A DNA stretch of 20,728 nucleotides, taken from NCBI GenBank assembly GCA_029747585.1, contig JAPEVF010000793.1:1-20728 (forward strand). The letters run 5' to 3'. This DNA is from Pleurotus djamor (lineage: Eukaryota > Basidiomycota > Agaricomycetes > Agaricales > Pleurotaceae). The position numbers and the translations under genes were made by a program. Under the pieces are notes generated by a model. It saw only the letters and a list, made by a program, of their open reading frames with translations, was not told the DNA's origin and made no database searches. Below, one piece after another: positions 7,920-16,509 of this stretch (its first letter is position 1; the number at the start of each line of letters is the position of its first letter).

Positions 7920-8842
7920 TGCACCAATGTATGAATCAAAACAGTGATTGTTGTAACTAAGCAGTTTCCTTCCGGACCATCTTGGAAGCAAACAGCTGAT
8001 TGCTGTCACATTAAGGTGGAACTACAACAAATGAACATGAGGGTGGGCTACTTATAGGCCACAGAAGAAAGGTTCACACACATAGTAAACTTCCATCATT
8101 TTAGGACCCCCCGAAAATATGCATGTAACCCAGATATAAAAAAGGTCAAATGTTGACAAAAAGTGGCGGATAAAGATGGCCAAAATGACCTATTTTTCGG
8201 CGAACCAGACACAAAGTTCAGCCATAAGCGCCCGTGAAGGGGCTCCCCTGAGAAGTCCCTTTTGTCAAAAACATCATTATTTTGCCAATATATTATGTAT
8301 GCTGGGATTTGCATGAGCACTTTGAGGTTATTGTGGGGAGCCTTATAAAAAGATACTGGAGGATTGAGGATCAAAAAAATGTGTGTCAAATAGAAAATCA
8401 AGTGTCAAAAAGAGTACAACATAATTGTCAAACTGCAAGGCAATGGTAACCTTCCATGGTCGATCCTGAAACAAATGTAATGGTTAGAAGACGTCAAAGA
8501 TACGAAAGTATGAGAGGATGTCAAATATATTGTGCACCTTCTTGGGAACAGGATACACTTCGTGGTCCCATTGATCCTTGGCTATGATTTGCAGTATGGT
8601 GTGAGTGAGAGTCTAAACCTGTCAATAGAAAAGTNAAAAAATGTCAATATGGTTGAAGATGTAATCACAAAACTGTACTGGTACTTGAAGCCAAAATCCT
8701 GAGGGGACCAATGGCTGAGTGAAATGAATGAGGATGTTTCTTGGGTGAAAGCGCACTTCATTGGGTGACTTTCCGTAAGGATTTGGAGACAATTTTGTGT
8801 CTTCAAACACTTTGGATTGGATTTCCAAACGTCTGGGATCTG
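7920..8842 (-). pseudogene. Unidentified protein-like relic, broken
   Basis: Several minus-strand stretches look protein-like rather than random: about 8635-8837, about 8490-8615 and 8096-8401. They are separated by frame changes, stops and possible introns, and there is an N at 8635. I recognise no domain. The right-hand frame runs to the edge of the LTR at 8843. After reversing the proposed inversion it would continue into sequence now at 14977-14997, behind a pyrimidine-rich AG that could be a splice acceptor (14975-14976). It could equally be a non-coding repeat. Recurrent TGTCAAA words are scattered through it. Confidence 0.3.
8838..8842. repeat. Left flank pentamer atctg (target-duplication half)
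   Basis: atctg precedes the LTR at 8843. Its partner is not on the other side of this LTR but, inverted as cagat, at 14993-14997, on the inner side of the other LTR copy. Confidence 0.85.
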
Positions 8843-9472
8843 TGTTAAGGCGTGTAGGAACGAGGACAGGGGAAGCTCCTAAGGGGCTAGGAGGAAGTCG
8901 GAGGAGACATCGGAGATGTCGGAGGAGACAAGATGAACCAGCGACCAAGTTATTAACTTGATCACCCACTCTTTCAGTGGTTCCAGTAGGGATAGATAAG
9001 AAGGTACGAGTCGGAGGTAGCGGAGCTAGCGGAGAGTCATACGAGTAGAGACTAAGTCAACTAGTGACTAGTGAGAAAGGAGAGAGGGAATGAGAATGGA
9101 ACTTGACAATAATGAAGAGGAGCAGAGAAGACGGAGAAACGTCGGAGCGACCTTGTGCACGGAGCACCTAGTGAGGAAACTAGAACTGATATTTCAACTA
9201 GCTGTAACTCTACCTGGGGTGCCTGTATATATACTAGAGGTACCTACTGTATGTAATAGAGCAGCAGTGATAACATGCGGAGCCAAGACTAAGCCAAGTG
9301 CAATATGTGTCTAGCCTTGAGGCAAGGAAAGGGTCCAAGGGAGAGGAATAGCTAAGTCAAAGGTAGGAAGCGGAGCTTAAGAAGCCTGCGGAGGGAGAAG
9401 AAATAAGGAAGTGGAAAAGGGAGATAGGAGATAAATAGGAGGAAAGTGTTAGGGGAGGATCAGACCATAACA
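8843..9472 (+). mobile_element. Solo LTR of a second family, copy 1 (630 bp)
   Basis: It starts TGTTAAGG and ends CCATAACA, the usual TG...CA LTR ends with a 5-base inverted repeat. It matches 14998-15627 in reverse complement along its full 630 bases with roughly ten differences by eye. Features: a tatatata stretch near 9226 and many CGGAG words. A 74-codon frame (9090-9314) is the same in both copies, but simply because the DNA is nearly identical. Sense direction is unknown; plus was chosen by the TGTTAAGG end. The flanks are atctg and gtggt, which do not match each other (see the inversion finding). Confidence 0.92.
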
Positions 9473-9943
9473 GTGGTGGCTGCGAGAATCCTAAGTGTAG
9501 CCAATATCATTTGCATAGAATCTCCTATGGTACCTTTTGAATGTTTGAATATGAGGATTTGACTATGGAAACATGACATCATATCTCCTGATCAGCATGG
9601 CACCCACAAACGTCATTCGGCGGATGGAATGGTGACGTCATCATAGCAGAAGTACTTAATACCATAGGCGTCATTGGCACTCAAACACAGCCAAACATTT
9701 TTTACCCTACCTACCTCTCTCCTCACATTTTTCTCTTGCCTAAATGTCTTTTTGTTTGTTTCTGAGACGCCGCTGCAATATGCGCAGGAGTCATACATTA
9801 TGTGNCCCCCCCTTCATCAATGCATTGTATCTCNTTTGCCTTTTTTTAAGTATTCAGCCATAATGCATTATACTATTGGTCCCCGCAACAATGCATTGAA
9901 CCCCCTGGCAGCGGTCTAGGATTAATGCATTAATCTTACAGCA
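9473..9943. other. No gene; 3' flank of the Myb/SANT-like gene with AATGCATT repeats
   Basis: This lies downstream of the minus-strand gene ending at 9944. It begins with the pentamer gtggt (9473-9477). It holds a cluster of CGTCA half-sites with one full TGACGTCA (9633-9640) and four AATGCATT palindromes (9819, 9862, 9890, 9924). Two Ns (9805, 9834) lie beside homopolymers. No coding frame is supported. Confidence 0.55.
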
Positions 9944-10381
9944 TCAGCTTGTTTTGGCCCTATCTGCTTGGGTGGTCTTGGCGTGGAGGCGATCTTGGAG
10001 GGACTTGATGCGAGCGCGATACTCCTGAGCCTCGTTTTGCAAGGCTGTGAGCTGGGAGAGTTGGACAGAGCTGCTAAGTTGCTGCTTGTCGCGGTTGCGC
10101 ATGGAATCAGGGTTGAACACAGCACCCCCGGTATGCTTGTTACATGCGTGCGGAAGAATCTGAGAAGAAGAATAGGTCAGCATCTAGAAATGGGCAATTA
10201 AAGTCTTCACAAGACATACCACATTGAAATGAGCCTTGAGAGATTTTTGATCTCACTTTGGGTAATCCTTTTCCTCAGCAATCTTGTTGTAGTCTGAGAC
10301 AACAAGCTTCCATGTTTGACCACCAATTGGAAGCAGGTTAAACAGGATGTTGAGCAAGGTGAGATCTTTCTCTTTGCTGTA

Positions 10382-10384
10382 ATT
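10382..10384. repeat. Target-site duplication att (left) of the Harbinger element
   Basis: att lies just outside the terminal repeat AGGGTG and recurs at 13953-13955 just outside CGCCCT. PIF/Harbinger elements usually duplicate TWA; taking GGG as the end gives tta and tat, which do not match. Confidence 0.6.
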
Positions 10385-10581
10385 AGGGTGTTTCAAAGCT
10401 CGGCTAGCGATCGCTACAAAATGGCCGAAAGAAACGAACATTTTGGTCTAATGGGCGCTAGCAGGCGCTAGTGCCTCTTGAACTCTGACAACCCCGTTTT
10501 GGTGTTGATTTGGCTTCGTTAGCGGAGTCTGAACTACCTTAGTTAGTTATGCGTCCGGAATGAAAGCTTCCCCCCCGTCAG

Positions 10582-10590
10582 TATATAAAG
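10582..10590 (+). promoter_or_regulatory. TATA box of the Harbinger transposase gene
   Basis: tatataaag lies 46 bases before the chosen ATG at 10628, so transcription probably begins near 10612. Confidence 0.55.
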
Positions 10591-10627
10591 ATGTACATTG
10601 AACTATGATAATTCAACAACCTACACC

Positions 10628-12228
10628 ATGCCTACGAAGACTGAGAGAGAGTGGCTTGCCGAAGAGCTTCTCATGATCTACTTTGCCTCCGTAGTCGCAG
10701 CGTCGGAGTCTCAAATCAACGATGCCATGGACGACTCCGATGACAGCGACGATAGTAATACTTCATCCTTGTCGTCCTCGTTGTCCTCTTCTTCCTCTTC
10801 CTCTGATTCTTCTACATCTTTGCCATCTGATGATGAAGAATCTGGCTTCGAAGTCTCGGATGCTATCCTTGAAACCCTCCGCAGCCTATACGCCGACCGA
10901 TGACTGGAAGTGCGACACACAATTCCCAAGTCTCGGGTTGTCTTAAATATGCTCTTGACTGCATATCATGATGAATTTCCCGAGATCTTTCGGTTTGTTT
11001 ATATCTGATTCTACTTCGTTGGCTGACCGTGCATTTTGTAGATCATACATATATCTCCTGAGTGCTTTGATGCTCTCGTAGATGCCATACAAATTCACGA
11101 AGTCTTTCAAAATAAGTCCAATAACCCCCAGATGCCGGTGAAAGAGCAGCTCGCTATCACGCTGTTCCACTTTGGTCACTTTGGGAACTCATCAAGCACC
11201 ATGAAAGTGGCGCTCTGGAGTGGGGTGGCATATGGTACCGTGCGACTCGTTACCAAACGTGTCATGATGGCCCTCTGTGACCCACACTTTGGAAGTGAAG
11301 TGGTGAGTTGGCCATCAGCAGCGGTTCGGGAGGAGGCGAAGAAATGGGTGGAGGAGAATTCTTGCCCAGCCTGGCGTGATGGCTGGTGCATGGTTGATGG
11401 AACACTCATTCCTTTGTATGCCCGCCCGCACCATTATGGAAATGCTTTCTTTGACAGGAAGTCCAACTATTCATTGAATGTTCAGGTGTGGTACTCATTT
11501 CTTTTATGATTCTCTCAACTCAACATGTTTGTTTAGCTTATTCCTACACCTGACCTTCGGATTATCGACTACGGGGTTGGTTTACCAGGGAGCCAGCATG
11601 ACACAACAGCATGGAAGAAAACACGGCTTCCACACGAACATGGTACCCTTTTTAGGGATGGGGAGTTTATCTGGGCAGATTCAGCATACCCGCTCCAAGA
11701 ATGGTGTCAAACCCCATATAAAGAGTCTGCCCACTTACTTGATTAATCATGATAGCAATGATTTTTTGACTTATGCTTGTTATAGGCCTGAGCGTAGTCT
11801 TCCCAGGAATCAAAAGCACAACTACTATGTATCAAACATTCGAATCCGATCGGAACACTGTGTTGGGCTACTCAAAGGGCGGTGGTCATCGCTTCGAGGG
11901 CTTCGAATCGCCATCAATAATGAGAATAACCTCAAATTTGCGACACTTTGGGTTATCGCCTGTATCCACCTTCACAACTTTGCACTCAAGTACGAAAAAA
12001 AACAGTTCAGAAGTTACCAATCCACTATATATAGAAGGGCGCGAGGTGATGGCAGCCAAAGCTAATGAACGTATGGAGTCGGAACAAGACAGGGTAGCTC
12101 TCATGAATGAGGAAGAGAATGGGTATACAGGAGATGAGTGTGCAGAATTACTCGACGGAAAAATTAAACGGGAAGAACTTAAAGAAGAATTAGAACGATA
12201 TAAACAAGAAAGAAATGTATCAGCGTAA
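10628..12228 (+). pseudogene. Harbinger (HARBI1-like) DDE transposase, inactivated
   Basis: The gene would cut and paste the element in the nucleus together with the partner DNA-binding protein. Predicted exons: 10628-10996, 11042-11485, 11537-11724, 11786-12228; introns of 45, 51 and 61 bp with GT-AG ends. The N-terminus has an acidic Ser/Asp-rich run. The DDE_Tnp_4-type core shows VDGTLIPL (first Asp), GSQHDTTAW, WADSAYPL (second Asp) and RSEHCVGLLKGRW (Glu). The C-terminus is a charged, coiled-coil-like tail. Two lesions: an in-frame TGA at 10901-10903, probably from TGG, and a frame change at an eight-A run (11995-12002) before the tail. The second could be a homopolymer error. ATG 10628 was chosen for its position after the TATA box. 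The exon chain was inferred from family similarity known to me, not a search. Confidence 0.85.
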
Positions 12229-12250
12229 TATATATACTAGATGAAGTATT

Positions 12251-13695
12251 TTAGTGATGGTCAGCAAAGGGTATACTGGTGTTACCAAGAATAAGAGTTG
12301 AAGACTCAAACGGAAGGATCGGGAGAGCGTCATTCTGGGAACGGCCTTGCTTCACAAGTTCGAGCTGGATCTGGAGCTGAAGAATCCTTTCTTCATGCTG
12401 GTGGGCATCCTTCTGTCTGTCTAGTTGATAACGAAGCTTGAGCTCTTCTTCCTCAAGACTTAGCTTGGCCTTTTCAACTCGACGCTGGCGCTTCTTCTCC
12501 GCTTGGATTTCGGCAACCTTGATCCGGGCCTCGTTCGAGCCATCCGTAACCTCGTGCAGCGTATCGAAGGCAGCCGCTTGCTTGCGCTTCTGAGGTACAG
12601 ACTTTGGAGTAGGTGCTGAGGAGGGGGTGGGTGTAGAGGCTCGTGTGGTTGTGGTAGTAGTCATGATAGCGGCGGGGGTGATGGGGGCTCGCGTGACGTC
12701 AATGCCAGCAGGGAGAGGGTCGGGTGTGTCTGGGGTGACGGGCGAGGAAGGCCCTACAGAATCAACATCATCGTCAAAGCCTAAACCCGAGCTGAGGGAG
12801 ATGTCGGCTAAGACTCTGGATTGGTTTCCTACCTGCGGAAAAATCAGCAAGCAGAACAAAGCAAGAAAAAGTAGCTCACCTCGGGAACACCATCAGCATC
12901 AGTGTCTTGTGTTGATGGAACCTGTGGGGCAAGGACAGCGAGATCGACTTCGGTCGTACTGTTGGCCAAGGCCGACTGGTCGTAGACTGGGCTGACTGAC
13001 AAGAGGCGGTGGAATCGCTGGTACCAAGGGTAGGAGTCTTGCATGAGTTCTGAATTTTTTGACCGTGAAACATTTTAAAAATAGCAAAAATTGCTAAGCA
13101 CGTACGCCACACATTTGCGATCGGTGTGTCAGGATCTATCTCAGCCTCTCTCCCCAACTCAACCAGACCTTGTCCAGTTTGTCCGAGCCTTGTCTTGCAT
13201 GTGCCGTAGTCAGTCTTGAGACTGGAAAGGATTAGTCAGAAAGAGGATAAATGGGATACAGATGTTTACTTACCTTTGGATCCTGTTTTTGATGCTCGAG
13301 GCGGTCTTCTCTACATCACGTTCAGGGAATAACTTGGGGGCGATGGCGCGGCTAGCCCCAATAATTGTTAGGCCACCGCTATTGACGGGCCGATCGACTG
13401 CGAAACCAAAAATCTGGCGGTAGCGGTCGGATTCTTCGATGATGGACAGCAGCTCATCCGTCTTGGGAAACAAGGCCTTGTCCTTCCAGCTGGTGTTGAG
13501 ATTTTAGATAGATAGATAAACCAGAGGCTAGATCACTTACCGGATGCCATCGTTCCCTGCCGTGGATGCATTTTCCTTGTCAGAGTTGCTGTTAGCGGCG
13601 CGAGGTTTTTGGCTGCCCCTTGACTTGGGCTTGAGAGCATCTCTCTCGGTGATAAGAGCTTGTCGGGTGGTTTGGGTAGTTCCGGTAGCGTTCAT
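12251..13695 (-). CDS. Harbinger partner DNA-binding protein (Myb/SANT-like), intact
   Basis: In this superfamily the second protein binds the element ends and helps the transposase enter the nucleus and act. Predicted exons (minus): 13695-13541, 13489-13274, 13221-13106, 13049-12880, 12832-12251; introns of 51, 52, 56 and 47 bp have GT-AG ends and keep phase. The spliced frame is 412 residues with no stop. It has a basic/Asn-rich N-terminus, a helical trihelix/Myb-like region (about residues 50-150: WKDKALFPKTDELL, then SIKNRIQSLK), the motif YPWYQRFHRLL (about residue 170), a Pro/Thr-rich linker, a KRKQ basic patch and a long Glu/Arg/Lys coiled coil. It is convergent with the transposase gene, 22 bases apart. 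It may still act in trans for related elements. Confidence 0.82.
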
Positions 13696-14992
13696 ATTTC
13701 GTGTGTGAGTAGGAATAAGCGAGTGTGGTTAAAGAGCGACGCGTAGATTATGTGTAAGTATGGGGAAACTGGGGAGACTGGGGAAGGGCGGCGCGTGTCG
13801 TTTGACAATTATCTAATTCAAAGTCCGCTGTAGCCCAAGACGTTAGCGCGCAGAGGCGCTAATGACCCGGTCATCTTGGCGAAACAAGGCACGAAACTGT
13901 CTTTTCTTTCGGCCGTTTCGTAGCGATCGCTAGCCGAGCTTTGAAACGCCCTATTGTAAATGACAGCCCCTTCTTGCGGCCACTGCGTCCAGGACCCTTC
14001 CTTGGTTTTGAAGGCTTGTCAGGTCTGTTGGGTCTATCAAACCTATCAGGCTTTTCAGCTTTGACACGAGCAGGAGTGGCTTTGGTGATACGGCTGTGTT
14101 TGGGTGCGGGTGGCTCAGGGTCATTATCAGTAGGAGCTGGTGCCTTCTTCTTGCCGGCAACGACAGTTGAAGCAGCACCTTTTTGAGCAAGTGGGCAGGG
14201 GCAAGGGCAAGGGCGTTGGGCAGGTGCCCGGTTTTCAGCATCCAAGCCGACGTGAGAGTCGACTTGCAACAGGTCCCGCTTCTTTCCACAGGCAAAGGCC
14301 GTTGCAATAGGTGAAAGGTCAGCGTCGTCATCAGACCAAAGGTGCAGGTCATGGTTGGACATGCAAGGGAGGCAGCTGGGTGGATATGGTTGCGAGTGAT
14401 ATTGGTGAGAGGCATCAAGAGGTGGGAGTGTGTGGGAAGATGGGTGGTAGGGATGAGCATAGGGGGTATTGGGGTTCCTGTAGACTTGTAAACCGACAAA
14501 CTGTAATACCACACTCAATAAGCTGAAGCCAAACAACGAGCATGGCAATAGACTTGCGGTATCCATCCTATGCTCATCCTGCGGGTACGGATGGTTGGGA
14601 AAGGGGACAGTCAGGTGCTGGGAACCTGGGTACAAAGCATTGGACAGGGCACAATATGGTGGCTCGGGATGAGGAGATTGGGTGGAGTAGGCGGGAAGGA
14701 GAGGTGGGTTGTTGGCGTGGTCATCCATGGTTGTTTTGGCAAATGGAGAAAGAGGAGGAGGATTTGGGGGGGAAAGGAGGATGAGAGGAGGACAAAAAGG
14801 AAAGTGCTGTGGCCCATTTAAGAAGGGTTGGCCGCTTGGCAGCACATCTGACACTGGTGTGGATCTCAAAATCATGCCAAGGGTGTGTTTGATGACATCG
14901 AGGACATGGGTTTGAAGCTGTGGAGGGGTCGGAAGGCCTCCACAAACACAGCACTTTGAAACGACAATTTTCTCAGTCGGAGCTTAAAATCA

Positions 14993-14997
14993 CAGAT
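14993..14997. repeat. Inner flank pentamer cagat of LTR copy 2
   Basis: cagat is the reverse complement of atctg at 8838-8842. The outer flank of this LTR (15628-15632, accac) is the reverse complement of gtggt at 9473-9477. Confidence 0.85.
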
Positions 14998-15627
14998 TGT
15001 TATGGTCCAATCCTCCCCTAACACTTTCCTCCTATTTATCTCCTATCTCCCTTTTCCACTTCCTTATTCCTTCTTCCTCCGCAGGCTTCTTAAGCTCTGC
15101 TTCCTACCTTTGACTTAGCTATTCCTCTCCCTTGGACCCTTTCCTTGCCTCAAGGCTAGACACATATTGCACTTGGCTTAGTCTTGGCTCCGCATGTTAT
15201 CACTGCTGCTCTATTACATACAGTAGGTACCTCTAGTATATATACAGGCACCCCAGGTAGAGTTACAGCTAGTTGAAATATCAGTTCTAGTTTCCTCACT
15301 AGGTGCTCCGTGCACAAGGTCGCTCCGACGTTTCTCCGTCTTCTCTGCTCCTCTTCATTATTGTCAAGTTCCATTCTCATTCCCTCTCTCCTTTCTCACT
15401 AGTCACTAGTTGACTTAGTCTCTACTCGTATGACTCTCCGCTAGCTCCGCTACGTCCGACTCGTACCTTCTTATCTATCCCTACTGGAACCACTGAAAGA
15501 GTGGGTGATCAAGTTAATAACTTGGTCGCTGGTTCATCTTGTCTCCTCCGACATCTCCGACGTCTCCTCCGACTTCCTCCTAGCCCCTTAGGAGCTTCCC
15601 CTGTCCTCGTTCCTACGCGCCTTAACA
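14998..15627 (-). mobile_element. Solo LTR of the second family, copy 2, inverted (630 bp)
   Basis: It is the reverse complement of 8843-9472, of the same 630-base length, with the same TGTTAAGG and CCATAACA ends. Its own flanks (cagat left, accac right) differ from each other but pair crosswise with the flanks of copy 1, as expected when recombination between the two copies inverted what lies between them. Confidence 0.92.
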
Positions 15628-16418
15628 ACCACCCAGTTTCCACCTCACCTCGCCCTCAAACCATGTAGGATAACCCCCCAAGGGCTTGTCAGTTTGTCTT
15701 CATCTTATGAGATGTTCTATTCATACTGATTATTGTCCTCTAGCGCATATTTTCGGCACCTGAATTGTCAATGTTGGAAGTGGTGGTTCTGGGGGTACTA
15801 GTAGGATGGGTATGGCAGAATGGAAATGGAGGGCTTTAGTACCACTGGTTATGTATTCCCAAAGGATACAAAAAGTGAGTTATGACATTTTTAGAAGGAT
15901 CAAAGTAGACAAAAACCTACTGCTCTTGTTTTTTTTCCGCAGCCAACTAACCATCCAGATTCCACCTTAGATATCTTCCTGAAAAGAGCACCATTTGTCA
16001 CTGTTCTTTTAGGTAATTGTTTATGTGTAGATAGAGTTGACGTAGTGACTGTACCTGAGCCTGGGATCATAGTTTTTGGGAGACAAGTGTTGGGGGTAGC
16101 AGGAAAGGGAGGAAGATTGTGGGGTGTGGGGATGACTCTGGAGTGTCGGGTAGCAAGCCAAAAGCAATTGTAGCTCACTTTAATATAATCTGTGAGTGAT
16201 TTGTGTGAGTTTTCAAGTAGGATACATAGATGTGGACTTGTGGGAATACACCATGTCCGGTTTTTCATGTCAGCCCCAGGGCCCACAACTCATGCCATCC
16301 TGGTACTCTGGCAAGACTGTTCCCTAGCCCATACTGACCTCTCATGTGCATTGCAGTTGGCCAAGGTCATGAAGATCGGTCATGGACATTCAAGCTGAAG
16401 TCGTGCAACAGTGTACAT
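15628..16418. other. No gene supported
   Basis: Apart from the pentamer accac at 15628-15632, nothing is recognised. The longest frame (minus, 15900-16286, 128 residues) has no motif, a low-complexity feel and no supporting exons. No repeat shared with the rest of the window was seen. Confidence 0.5.
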
Positions 16419-16419
16419 A

Positions 16420-16450
16420 CTTGTAGTCACAAAAATTATTTGGACACATT
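16420..16450 (+). repeat. Probable left terminal repeat of the Tc1-like element
   Basis: After a TA at 16418-16419 the sequence contains cacaaaaattatttggaca, the kind of sequence found at Tc1/mariner ends. A degenerate match in reverse orientation, tccaaaaagtttgacagt, lies near 17552-17569 and may be the other end. Confidence 0.4.
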
Positions 16451-16509
16451 ATGTAAGCCCCCTGTGGACACCAAAAAATAAATTGTGTAAGATTAATTAT
16501 GAATGCATC

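Larger units (their letters stand above)
10385..13952 (+). mobile_element. PIF/Harbinger DNA transposon (3,568 bp)
   Basis: It has 50-base terminal inverted repeats (10385-10434 and 13903-13952) with three mismatches, all CpG on the right and TpG or CpA on the left. Each repeat contains the 12-base palindrome TAGCGATCGCTA (10405-10416, 13921-13932). Subterminal GCGCTA words follow on both sides. It holds two convergent genes: a transposase on plus and a DNA-binding protein on minus, the standard two-gene set of this superfamily. It is inserted in the Myb/SANT-like gene. Confidence 0.9.
9944..14728 (-). pseudogene. Myb/SANT-like domain gene (DUF6818-like), split by a Harbinger element
   Basis: The 5' part (14728 down to about 13956) encodes a Pro/His/Ser-rich N-terminus and a basic KPRKGPGRSGRKKG stretch. 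A 69-bp in-frame intron at 14485-14553 is possible. After the inserted element, the frame resumes at about 10384 with NYSKEKDLTLLNIL, LPIGGQTWK and SDYNKIAEEKDYPK, which resembles a Myb/SANT-like domain (DUF6818 type) common in mushrooms. Next come an in-frame TGA (from CGA, Arg), a predicted intron (gtatgt...tctcag) and a coiled-coil-like tail ending at 9944-9946. The basic stretch and NYSK are out of phase by one base across the insertion. The upstream Met at 14875 is an alternative start. Broken by insertion, stop and frameshift. The family name is from memory and moderately sure. Confidence 0.6.

Noticed and set aside
9090..9314. A 74-codon protein identical in both LTR copies (also 15156-15380)
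   Set aside because: The DNA of the copies is almost identical, so identity of the frame is no evidence for selection; no motif was seen.
10405..10416. GCGATCGC in the Harbinger repeats as a link to the cyanobacterial HIP1 word
   Set aside because: It occurs only in the two terminal repeats here; the match is coincidental.
10901..10903. TGA as a recoded or readthrough codon in the Harbinger transposase
   Set aside because: Several unrelated genes here also carry TGA stops explained by single transitions, and the gag-pol frame uses none; decay is enough.
11989..12004. A 16-base GT...AG mini-intron that would repair the transposase frame at the A-run
   Set aside because: It is far shorter than any fungal intron; a homopolymer indel is simpler.
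11478..12065. The open frame ending at 12065 taken as the natural transposase C-terminus
   Set aside because: The tail in the neighbouring frame (to 12228) has the charged coiled-coil composition expected of the family, so 12065 is a frameshift product.
8843..15627. Reading the 630-base inverted repeats as terminal repeats of one 6.8-kb DNA transposon
   Set aside because: The outer flanks (atctg and accac) do not form a target duplication, both repeats have TG...CA LTR ends, and the crosswise pentamers are better explained by two LTRs and an inversion.
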